Below, one piece after another: positions 1 to 5,459 of a stretch of DNA of 5,459 bases. The stretch spans positions 1 to 5,459 of the forward strand of contig CADBQJ010000132.1 in assembly GCA_902796785.1 (NCBI GenBank), in the 5' to 3' direction. Both the position numbers and the translations under genes were made by a program. Numbering within the stretch: position 1 is the stretch's first letter; every line of letters starts with the position of its first letter. Source of the DNA: Fibrobacter succinogenes. GTDB lineage: Bacteria; Fibrobacterota; Fibrobacteria; Fibrobacterales; CADBQJ01. A model generated the notes under the pieces. It was not told the origin of the DNA. It made no database searches and worked only from the letters and a program-made list of their open reading frames with translations.

Positions 1-1
1 C

Positions 2-331
2 AACTGCGCGCTCGACATGGTCTCCACGCTCATCGTCCCGGCGGTCAAGGAGGAGTACGGCGCGACGCTCGCCGCCTTCGCCGAGGCAGAAAAGAGCGGA
101 ATCGCCTCCGGCACGGCCGCCCTGCGCCACGACGTCGTGGACCTCGGCAACGGCCTCGACTCGCTGATGGGCGCGAAGAATGTGCTGGCCAAGGCGCTTG
201 ACGCCCGCAACACATCGGCGATCATCTCCGCTATGACCGCAATCCGCGCCACGGTGGACCAGCTTGAACGGCGCGTCTCCGACGCCCGCTGGCCGCTCCC
301 GAAGTATCGCGAGATGCTCTTCGTGTACTGA
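2..331 (+). CDS. glnN: Type III glutamine synthetase, C-terminal fragment (5' end outside window)
   Basis: Glutamine synthetase makes glutamine from glutamate, ammonia and ATP in the cytoplasm and is the entry point of nitrogen assimilation. Only the last 109 residues are present; the reading frame is open from base 2 and stops with TGA at 329-331. Seen: a helical region with LDMVSTLIVPAVKEEY near the start, a run resembling LRHDVVDLGNGLDSL, a heptad-like helix (IRATVDQLERRVSD) and the ending WPLPKYREMLFVY. The helix followed by a 'W-P-x-P-x-Y-x-x-x-L-F' end is the recognisable tail of the GSIII (GlnN) type, whose full proteins are about 700 residues, and not of the shorter GSI or GSII types. 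The catalytic residues lie upstream and cannot be judged. The internal ATG at base 17 is not the true start, because family-like sequence continues to the window edge. The gene converges on the leftward operon and is probably unrelated to it in function. Confidence 0.85.
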   Translation, partial: NCALDMVSTLIVPAVKEEYGATLAAFAEAEKSGIASGTAALRHDVVDLGNGLDSLMGAKNVLAKALDARNTSAIISAMTAIRATVDQLERRVSDARWPLPKYREMLFVY

Positions 332-352
332 GTTCTCCTATGGTTTGAGGAG

Positions 353-388
353 GCAAAGCCGTCGCCCCGATCGGGGTGGCGGCTTTGC
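353..388. terminator. Intrinsic-terminator-like hairpin between convergent genes
   Basis: A 16-bp stem pairs GCAAAGCCGTCGCCCC (353-368) with GGGGTGGCGGCTTTGC (373-388) around a GATC loop. All 16 positions pair if two G-U wobbles are allowed. It begins 21 nt after the glnN stop codon and lies one base beyond the stop codon of the leftward GH3 gene, so it can serve transcripts from both sides. Neither flank carries a long T run, only the TTT inside the stem arm and an AT-richer ATCATAT on the plus side, so it is not a textbook U-tract terminator. It could instead be a 3'-end-stabilising or bidirectional terminator stem. Position and stem strength are the evidence. Confidence 0.75.
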
Positions 389-389
389 A

Positions 390-1745
390 TCATATCGAGC
401 AAACAGGCAAAATGGAAGGGACCTTGGCGGATGCGAGCGGAATGCCTGTCGTGCGGCACCAGAGACCAAGACCGTCTGCGACGGTCACCACCTCCACAGG
501 ACGCAACTGGCGGAGATTCACGGCATGGGCGTAGTGGTAGTTCTCCGCGAGCAGCGCCTCGACCTCATTCGCCGTTGGCGTCGCACCGCCGTCAGTTTCC
601 CATAGAAGCCGATAGCCGCAGAGATCGGCGCACGGCGCAAAAGCCGCGAACCGCGCACGGCCGTAACGCTCCTCGAGCCCTGCAATAACGGCAGCCGCAA
701 ATGCCGGGTGCATCTTTTCGCCGTGCAAGTCCATTGTCCCGCCCGCGCGATAGCGGAATTCCAGTCGGGGCGTCTTCCGCTCGAACCCGACGCATTCGAC
801 GACGTCGCCAAGCCGGTAGTTCGTGAATCCGTTGCCCGTTGTGAGTACAACGCCGTAGCGGTGCCTTGGCTCCAGTTCCTCCACGCCGACGGTCTTCCCT
901 GCAACCGGCTCGCCGCTCGCGGCGTCCACCTCCTCGAAAGAAAGGTTGTGCGACGTCACGGCCGCAACGCGGCGCCCGAACCACGGGAAGGTCACGACGC
1001 CCTCCGTCGCCAGAAGCCCCTTCCCCTCGACTTCGACATCCGGGAAGAGAAGGCGGACCCTGTCCGCGTCGGAAGCCGCGAATGCGGCGTCCCAGCAGCT
1101 GATCAGCCTGAGCCGCGGCCAGACTTCGCGAAAGCGCCGCGCGGCGAGACTCTCGCGCAGGTGCGTGTCCGTCGTCAAATCGGACGCATGCGACGCCATG
1201 AAGTCAAGGAGCCTCAGAAACGCCGACGGGTGCCACACAGAAATCAGCCCGAGCCTGCGCGACGCAACGAGCGCCTTGGCCGTCGCGAGGAGGTGCCGCC
1301 CGGGATCGCGCTCGCCGGCCACGGCAGCCGTCACGGGGAAAAGTGCGGTCGTCATGCGCGCGCGGAACTTGCCGAGATATTCGCGGTCTTCGGCAAAACC
1401 GCGTCTCGGCCCGTCCCTCGGCTGGCGCACCTCGGTGTAGGGCGATATGGACCAGTAGTGCGTGCAGAGGAGAAGCCCCGGGTGGCGGAGATAGACGGAC
1501 GCCATCCACGGATTGACCGCGCGCATGAATTCGCGACGCAGTTGCTCGGTGTACGGAATCCACTTCGTCCCGCCTGTCGTGCCGCTCGTCGGCTCCTCCA
1601 GGATCACGTCCTCCTGGCGCGTCGGCTTTCGCCGTCTGCCTATCCGCGTCTGCGCCTTCGCGGGGGCGTCGAGGGCAAGCCGGAAGCGCAGGGCGTCCGA
1701 CAGCGTCGAAAGGAACCACGCAAGGTTGGCGAGCAGGACGCGCAT
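390..1745 (-). CDS. GH3-family acyl-adenylate-forming ligase (acyl-amide synthetase-like), short N-terminus
   Basis: 451 residues. GH3 proteins belong to the ANL (firefly-luciferase-like) superfamily: they adenylate a carboxylate with ATP and, in plants, pass the acyl group to an amino acid. Bacterial members are mostly uncharacterised. Seen: EPTSGTTGGTKWIPYT (residues 51-66), the phosphate-binding motif in its GH3 form; LISCWDAA (214-221); GKGLLATEG (241-249), the A5-like ATP motif; NYRLGDVVECVGF (309-321), the A8-like motif with its conserved Asp; then LEFRYRAG and DLHGEK (339-344), the start of the small C-terminal lobe. The remembered closest type is the bacterial/cyanobacterial GH3 group with 'K-W-I-P-Y-T' and 'L-I-S-C-W-D'. 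Only about 50 residues precede the first motif, which seems too short (see findings). The start was chosen because its ATG shares one base with the upstream stop (TGATG); an ATG four codons earlier (MARLM) is possible. It is the last gene of the operon. The substrate cannot be told. Confidence 0.85.
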   Translation of the reverse strand: MRVLLANLAWFLSTLSDALRFRLALDAPAKAQTRIGRRRKPTRQEDVILEEPTSGTTGGTKWIPYTEQLRREFMRAVNPWMASVYLRHPGLLLCTHYWSISPYTEVRQPRDGPRRGFAEDREYLGKFRARMTTALFPVTAAVAGERDPGRHLLATAKALVASRRLGLISVWHPSAFLRLLDFMASHASDLTTDTHLRESLAARRFREVWPRLRLISCWDAAFAASDADRVRLLFPDVEVEGKGLLATEGVVTFPWFGRRVAAVTSHNLSFEEVDAASGEPVAGKTVGVEELEPRHRYGVVLTTGNGFTNYRLGDVVECVGFERKTPRLEFRYRAGGTMDLHGEKMHPAFAAAVIAGLEERYGRARFAAFAPCADLCGYRLLWETDGGATPTANEVEALLAENYHYAHAVNLRQLRPVEVVTVADGLGLWCRTTGIPLASAKVPSILPVCSI

Positions 1746-2428
1746 CAGTCGTGCCATTCCGGCGAAACGTCCGCGATCACGCGGAGGCCAAGCCTGTTCA
1801 GGTTGTCCATGGAAAGCGGCGCGAGGCAGCAGAGTTCGTCGCCCCGGGTCCAGCCCGGATTCAGCGCGCGGAACCGGACGGACTCCGGATCCATCCGGAG
1901 CGCGTCGCCCTTCAGCCGGTCCTTGCCGTCGCCAAAGCGCAGCACGCTCGTCGCCTCGTCGTATTCGCGCGGGTAGAGGGCCCGCGCGACGGAGGCGAGA
2001 CGCGCCGAGAGCTCCGCATCCTCCCGTCCCCCCGGCACATAACGCTTGAAGAACGTTGGCAGGAAACGATACGTGCGCGCGCCCTTGCAAATGAGAAACC
2101 AGTCCGGCGCCTCCCCGAGTTCTTCGTTCAGCCTGCGCATCACGTGCCCGAACGCGCCAGCCAGCCCAGTCTGGTTGCGGCAGGCCGCATCCACGACGGT
2201 GTCGCCGCTGAACAGGACTTTCCGGCCCGCGACGTCCAGAAGTCTAATGGTGGAGAAGCCGACCACGGCGCCATCTTTCCTCAGGACGATGGCCCGGTCC
2301 TTTTCCGCGAGGTCGCGGCGGAAAACCTCATCCGGCGCACCCTCGTAATAGCGCCTGTAAAGCGATTCCATTTCGAGGCGGTCCGCCTCGGGAAGCCGCG
2401 CCACGCGCCAGATTTCGACTTTGACCAT
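1745..2428 (-). CDS. GNAT-like acyltransferase-fold protein, conserved but uncharacterised
   Basis: 227 residues. The N-terminal 130 or so residues read like a GNAT fold: an opening helix (EMESLYRRYYEGAPDEVFRR), a strand pair (RAIVLRKDGAVVGFSTIRLL, 46-64), then VLFSGDTVVD (71-80), followed by the segment where the acetyl-CoA pyrophosphate loop should sit (CRNQTGLAGAF, 83-93) and a long helix. WFLICKGARTYRFLPTFFKRYVP (110-132) is the most family-like stretch. 'SGDTVV' and 'KGxRTYRxLPxFF' recall a conserved bacterial family usually annotated only as GNAT or hypothetical. The Q/R-x-x-G-x-G/A loop is not in exact register. The remaining 95 residues form a C-terminal extension with no motif I recognise. 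No signal peptide or membrane segment is evident, so it is likely cytoplasmic. The start lies 2 nt after the upstream stop (TGA-GC-ATG). A GGAGG lies 16 nt before it, rather far, so translational coupling is likely. The substrate is unknown. Confidence 0.7.
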   Translation of the reverse strand: MVKVEIWRVARLPEADRLEMESLYRRYYEGAPDEVFRRDLAEKDRAIVLRKDGAVVGFSTIRLLDVAGRKVLFSGDTVVDAACRNQTGLAGAFGHVMRRLNEELGEAPDWFLICKGARTYRFLPTFFKRYVPGGREDAELSARLASVARALYPREYDEATSVLRFGDGKDRLKGDALRMDPESVRFRALNPGWTRGDELCCLAPLSMDNLNRLGLRVIADVSPEWHD

Positions 2429-2430
2429 GC

Positions 2431-3459
2431 TCACAGCGCGCCAGCCTCCACATACGGGACGCCGCGAAGCTCGCGCGCCCTTCCGTCGAACGCGACGGTC
2501 ATCATTTCGCTTCCGTAGCTCCATCCGCCAAACTTCTGCACCGCGCGGCGCAGGGGATAATCGCCCGCATGCAGCGAAAGGACGAGGTTCCGGCTGCGGC
2601 AAGCGCGCCGCGCCGAATCGACAAGCGCGGCAAAGGTCGCGGGGTCGTCGTTTTCGGCAAGGGCGTACGCGAGATAGGAGCATTCCAACGCGCGGCCGGG
2701 CGCGGGAAGGCGCGGGCAGCGCGCGAGCGCGAAGAGCGCGTTGAGGAACGGCCGCGCGGCGAGAATCCTGAAGCCGTATCCATCGACAACGATTCTCCGT
2801 CTCGCGCCATGGTTCCACACGGCCCCCGCCGCGACGATGCGCCCGCCTCGCCTCACACAGAGAAAGTCTTCCTCGGACAGCCCCGGCGGCAGCCCTTTGC
2901 CGAAGACGGGGAAGAGCTGCTTCCGTGGCGACTCCCGCTCGTAGAAGTCGCGCAGCTCGTCGAAGTCCGCCCGCTCCGCCGCGTCGCTCCCGCGTTTCGC
3001 CGCAAGCGCGTATGTCACGACCTTGCCGAGCGGACGGCACTTCGGAAGCCCGACACGCCCGGATGTCAGAAGCGCACGTCCCGCCGAATTGTCGTCGAGA
3101 ATCGTCATGAATGTGAGCGCGTTCGGGTTTGCGCGTTCAAGTTCGTGGAGTTTGCCAAGTCCGCGAAAGAACGTGAATCCGCCACGACGTTCCGGAAAGC
3201 TCCGAAGTCCGCTTAGGTACCCGATTCGCGCCGGTTCGCCGTCAAGGTGGCGAAGCGTCGTCGAGCGCGTCCCGCAACCGGCGACGCGTCCCTCAGCGTC
3301 TTCTACGACGATGATCTCGCTTTGGCCCTTCAGCGCCTCGGCCGCCGCGTAGCCCGCGGCGCAGTCGTATCGGAGCCGCGCCCATCCCGGCATGGGTTCG
3401 GCTGCTAGGCGGACGAGGTCCGGCTCGTCGGAAGGGCGGTAAAGCCGCGCAGTCGTCAT
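2431..3459 (-). CDS. Double-lobed GNAT-family acyltransferase
   Basis: 342 residues, apparently two GNAT-like halves. First lobe (about 1-150): RLYRPSDEPDLVRLA opening, PMPG at 22-25, strand pair EIIVVEDAEGRVAGCGTRS (48-66), GYLSGLRSFPERRGGFTFFR (80-99) with a near-canonical acetyl-CoA loop R-R-G-G-F-T, then TILDDNSAGRALLTSGRVGLP (119-139). 'PMPG', 'GYLSGLR' and 'DDNSA...LTSGRxGLP' match a conserved bacterial GNAT family that has no assigned substrate as far as I know. Second lobe (about 165-325): DFLCVRRGGRIVAAGAVWNH (198-217), VVDGYGFR, LECSYLAYAL, LVLSLHAGDYPLRRAV (292-307) and a closing strand, lacking an obvious loop motif, so it may be structural or bind substrate. Two-lobed layouts also occur in mycothiol synthase and FemABX proteins. 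The start is fixed by a strong GGAGGGG just upstream and a 4-nt ATGA overlap with the radical SAM gene. The protein is probably cytoplasmic; its acyl donor and acceptor are unknown. Confidence 0.78.
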   Translation of the reverse strand: MTTARLYRPSDEPDLVRLAAEPMPGWARLRYDCAAGYAAAEALKGQSEIIVVEDAEGRVAGCGTRSTTLRHLDGEPARIGYLSGLRSFPERRGGFTFFRGLGKLHELERANPNALTFMTILDDNSAGRALLTSGRVGLPKCRPLGKVVTYALAAKRGSDAAERADFDELRDFYERESPRKQLFPVFGKGLPPGLSEEDFLCVRRGGRIVAAGAVWNHGARRRIVVDGYGFRILAARPFLNALFALARCPRLPAPGRALECSYLAYALAENDDPATFAALVDSARRACRSRNLVLSLHAGDYPLRRAVQKFGGWSYGSEMMTVAFDGRARELRGVPYVEAGAL

Positions 3460-4778
3460 GGATCCCCTCCGTTAGGCAGTCCGTGCCGGCGCATGACCTC
3501 GCGTCCCTGCAGGAAGTTGGTGGCGAAGAAGAGCGCCGCCTTGAGCCCCCCGTGGAGATTGGCGCGGAAGTCTGTTGCGCGTCGGAAGATGGACCTCGGG
3601 GAATAGAACTTGAGACGGTAGCGTCGGCAGGTTTCGGCGAGACCCTCCGGCGTGAAGTTCTTCGGACGGAACACGACGTCGCCGAAGTGGACTGTCGGGT
3701 CGAGCCACCACTTGTCGTGGAGCATGCGTCCTTCGCGGACGAACCGCGCGTGGACGTCCGTGCCGGGAAAAGGCACGAGGTGGTTGAACGCGGCGAAGAA
3801 GAACCTGCTCTCCATCGCGAAGTCGAACGTGCGCTCGAACGTCTCCGGCGTGTCGTGGTCGTAGCCGAAAACGAAGGTCGCATAGATGGAGAGGTGGTGG
3901 CGTCGCAGGTTTTCGATGGCCGCGGCGTAGTCGCCGTTCGTCGAATTGACGCGCTTGCCCATGTCCGAGAGAGTCTCCGCGTCCAGCGATTCGAATCCGA
4001 TTAGCACGCCGGCGCAACCGCTCCTCGCCATCAGCGCGAGGAGTTCGTCGTCCTGCGCGGTGTGGATGCTGAGCTGGCCCACCCAGCGTTTGCGCAGGGG
4101 AATCATGAGGCGGCAGAGTTCCTTCAGCCGTTCGACGTCCATGGCGAGGTTGTCATCGACGAAGAAGACGATATCCTTCTCTAGCGCGCGCACCTCGGCC
4201 ATCACCTCGCCGAGCGGGCGCGGCGTGTAGCGGCGTCCGAAGAACTTGGTCACGGAGCAGAACTCGCAGTTGAAGGAGCAGCCCCGCGATGTCTCGACAA
4301 GGCTGAGCCGCCCGTATCTCCGTCCGGCGAAAAGGCCGCGGTCCGGAAGCGGGCAGAAGACGCCGCCGCAACCGATGTAGCGCGGCTTTAGCGTCCCGGC
4401 CTCCAGATCGTCGATAACCTCGCCCCAGGTCGTCTCGGCGTCGCCAAGGATGATCGCGTCGGCGTGCGCGGCGGCCTCCTCGGGGTTGAGCTTCACGTGG
4501 AAGCCGCCGAGCAGCACCTTCGCGCCTTTCGCGCGGAACCTCGCGGCAATCTCGTAGCTACGAGCCGCCGTGTAGCATTCGACCGTCAGCGCCACGACAT
4601 CCGCGTCCGCGGAGAAGTCCACCTCGTCGAGGCGGTCGTCCATGAAGAGCCTTTCGATCCGACGCGGCGTGAGCGCGGAGAGAACCGCGAGCGCGAGCGG
4701 CTCCATGATCCACGTCTTCGGATACGTCGCGCCGCCGCCCTTGTGCCCGACGGCCGGCTGGATGAACAGTATTCTCAT
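3456..4778 (-). CDS. B12-binding-domain radical SAM enzyme
   Basis: 440 residues. Radical SAM enzymes cleave S-adenosylmethionine at a [4Fe-4S] cluster to start radical chemistry; members with an N-terminal cobalamin domain include methylases and carbon-skeleton enzymes. Seen: residues 1-140 form a Rossmann-like domain (ILFIQPAVGHKGG, DADVVALTVECYTAARS, KVLLGGFHVKLNPEEAAAHAD, DAIILGDAE) typical of the B12-binding fold, but without the DxHxxG His ligand. The core starts at SLVETSRGCSFNCEFC, giving CX3CX2C at C167, C171 and C174. FFVDDN (205-210) and GFESLD (261-266) fit later core strands. The C-terminus (LVPFPGTDVHARF, EGRMLHDKWW, FRPKNFTPEGLAE, YSPRSIFRR) resembles the BchE/HpnJ-like large class, without identifying the reaction. 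The start MRILFIQP overlaps the upstream stop as ATGA, with GGGG 8 nt before it. An in-frame ATG 13 codons earlier would run into the upstream gene and lacks family-like sequence. It is cytoplasmic by appearance; the substrate is unknown, though lipid or natural-product tailoring is plausible. Confidence 0.9.
   Translation of the reverse strand: MRILFIQPAVGHKGGGATYPKTWIMEPLALAVLSALTPRRIERLFMDDRLDEVDFSADADVVALTVECYTAARSYEIAARFRAKGAKVLLGGFHVKLNPEEAAAHADAIILGDAETTWGEVIDDLEAGTLKPRYIGCGGVFCPLPDRGLFAGRRYGRLSLVETSRGCSFNCEFCSVTKFFGRRYTPRPLGEVMAEVRALEKDIVFFVDDNLAMDVERLKELCRLMIPLRKRWVGQLSIHTAQDDELLALMARSGCAGVLIGFESLDAETLSDMGKRVNSTNGDYAAAIENLRRHHLSIYATFVFGYDHDTPETFERTFDFAMESRFFFAAFNHLVPFPGTDVHARFVREGRMLHDKWWLDPTVHFGDVVFRPKNFTPEGLAETCRRYRLKFYSPRSIFRRATDFRANLHGGLKAALFFATNFLQGREVMRRHGLPNGGDP
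3464..3470 (-). promoter_or_regulatory. Strong Shine-Dalgarno (GGAGGGG) for the double-GNAT gene
   Basis: On the minus strand GGAGGGG sits 4 nt (6 nt measured from the GGAGG core) before the ATG at 3459. It lies inside the last codons of the radical SAM gene. It fixes the start of the double-GNAT gene. It is the clearest ribosome binding site in the operon and suggests this gene is translated well on its own, not only by coupling. Confidence 0.75.
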
Positions 4779-5459
4779 ATCCCAAACCCCTTCGGCACGG
4801 CGATGTCCGAAAGGCAAAGGGGGCGCAGTTTTCCGTCTTTCAGTATCGCGCCCGGACAGTCTTCGCAGAACTCAATGCGCCCATCCCCCCTGCGATACGG
4901 CGGGACGTCAAGCGCGACGTTCCGGAACGTCAGGCGCGTGCCCGGCGCAAGCGCGAGGGCGAGCGAACTTGCGAACGCGCCGCCTGTGAGCCCGTTTAGC
5001 AGAAGCCGTACCCGCAGAAAGGCGCTCGACATCGGCGGAAGCGTGAAGTCGTGGCGCCCGCGCACAACGCGAAGGATCTTCATCGCGAGGAGCTCACCAT
5101 AGGAGGCCCGCAGGGAGACGCGCCGCCGGAGGACTCCGTCGCGCGAACGGGACTCCACCACCTGGAAGGAGAACCAGCGGCGCGTGTTCTTGTCGATCTT
5201 GCCTGAAAGTGAGGCGAACGGGACGAGCCCGACCGACCGGAACCTCGCCAGGAGTTCCCCGATCGGCATGTCCGGGCACGATGGCAGAGCGAAGTCATCC
5301 GGGGAGCGGGCGGTGGTGATCAGGATGTTGGAAAGGTCGCGGTTCGCGAAATACGCCTCGCACTCGCGCGCGATCCCGCCTTCGTCGTCCACCCGTAGCG
5401 TGATGCAGCAGCCCGCCCGGATGCCGGCGGACACCAGAAGGGCGCTCTTCTCCCGCATC
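4775..5459 (-). CDS. Probable radical SAM protein, C-terminal part (5' end outside window)
   Basis: 227 residues are visible before the stop at 4775; the frame runs off the right edge. The ATG at 5458 is likely internal, because the fragment begins in what looks like the middle of a fold. Seen: LLVSAGIRAGCCITLRVDDE (residues 7-26) resembles the 'aGIrag..iTl..g.nd' strand of the late radical SAM barrel, and SNILITTARSPDD (43-55) followed by DMPIGELLARFRSVGL (63-78) resembles the next strand and helix. The last 35 residues hold CEDCPGAILKDGKLRPLC, a CX2CX13C set (C198, C201, C215), like the C-terminal cysteine clusters that ligate an auxiliary iron-sulfur cluster or metal in some MoaA/SPASM or MJ0619-like radical SAM proteins. 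The SAM-cluster CX3CX2C would lie outside the window, so the assignment is inferred. It is the first visible gene of the leftward operon and overlaps the next gene by ATGA. It could alternatively be a non-SAM metal-binding protein. Confidence 0.5.
   Translation of the reverse strand, partial: MREKSALLVSAGIRAGCCITLRVDDEGGIARECEAYFANRDLSNILITTARSPDDFALPSCPDMPIGELLARFRSVGLVPFASLSGKIDKNTRRWFSFQVVESRSRDGVLRRRVSLRASYGELLAMKILRVVRGRHDFTLPPMSSAFLRVRLLLNGLTGGAFASSLALALAPGTRLTFRNVALDVPPYRRGDGRIEFCEDCPGAILKDGKLRPLCLSDIAVPKGFGI

Noticed and set aside
264..605. Small rightward open frame spanning the end of glnN, the hairpin and the end of the GH3 gene
   Set aside because: It crosses a terminator-like hairpin and two real genes, and its composition is typical of a frame shadow.
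1633..1653. CGTCTGC direct repeat as a stand-alone repeat element
   Set aside because: Seven bases repeated once in GC-rich coding DNA is near chance. It is mentioned only as weak support for a possible deletion scar in the GH3 gene.
708..1976. Long rightward open frame (422 codons) antisense to the GH3 gene and the end of the GNAT gene
   Set aside because: Its translation is rich in Arg/Pro/Ala without motifs, while the opposite strand encodes clear GH3 motifs. Long antisense frames are expected in high-GC DNA.
1746..2090. Upstream in-frame extension of the GH3 gene by 115 codons
   Set aside because: It lies entirely over the GNAT-like gene and its translation is low-complexity Arg/Ala/Gly. 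The missing GH3 N-terminal segment is not encoded there, and the TGATG junction gives a natural start.
1751..2518. Rightward open frame of 255 codons over the GNAT-like gene
   Set aside because: It is the antisense shadow of a recognisable leftward gene, with no motif or plausible ribosome binding site noted.
2429..3040. Upstream in-frame extension of the 227-residue GNAT-like gene by about 200 codons
   Set aside because: It overlaps the double-GNAT gene in another frame and has no family-like sequence. The ATG at 2428 starts the conserved protein right after the upstream stop.
2569..3216. Rightward open frame of 215 codons over the double-GNAT gene
   Set aside because: It is an Arg-rich antisense shadow, whereas the leftward strand carries the conserved GNAT motifs and a strong Shine-Dalgarno.
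3483..4004. Rightward open frame over the radical SAM gene
   Set aside because: It is antisense to a well-supported radical SAM enzyme, and its Glu/Val-rich translation mirrors the codon use of the real gene.

Overview
The window is GC-rich bacterial DNA and almost entirely coding. It holds the 3' end of one rightward gene, a hairpin, and then five tightly packed leftward genes. The host cannot be named with confidence. A type III glutamine synthetase (GSIII) tail, high GC and radical-SAM-rich accessory genes would fit the Verrucomicrobiota/Kiritimatiellota/Lentisphaerota/Planctomycetota group, but this is a low-confidence guess. No phage, transposon, tRNA, rRNA or CRISPR signal is visible.

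Layout: positions 2-331 (+) encode the last 109 residues of GSIII (glnN), a housekeeping nitrogen-assimilation gene. A strong 16-bp-stem hairpin (353-388) follows and fills the gap between this gene and the convergent operon, so it probably serves as a shared terminator. From the right edge, reading leftward, come: (1) the C-terminal part of a probable radical SAM protein ending in a CX2CX13C cysteine cluster (4775-5459, cut by the window edge); (2) a complete radical SAM enzyme with an N-terminal cobalamin-binding-like domain (3456-4778); (3) a 342-residue protein with two GNAT-like lobes (2431-3459); (4) a 227-residue GNAT-like protein (1745-2428); (5) a GH3-family acyl-adenylate-forming ligase (390-1745).

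The five leftward genes are joined by ATGA overlaps at two junctions, a 2-nt gap at the third and a TGATG overlap at the fourth. That is the layout of one translationally coupled transcript. Two radical SAM proteins, two acyltransferase-fold proteins and an ATP-dependent acyl ligase suggest a small biosynthetic or tailoring pathway: radical carbon chemistry on a substrate, then activation of a carboxylate and acyl or aminoacyl transfer. The product is unknown. I do not recognise the cassette as a characterised system, and it is the most interesting content of the window. A notable oddity is the GH3 protein, whose N-terminal region before the nucleotide-binding motif looks several tens of residues shorter than is usual in the family.
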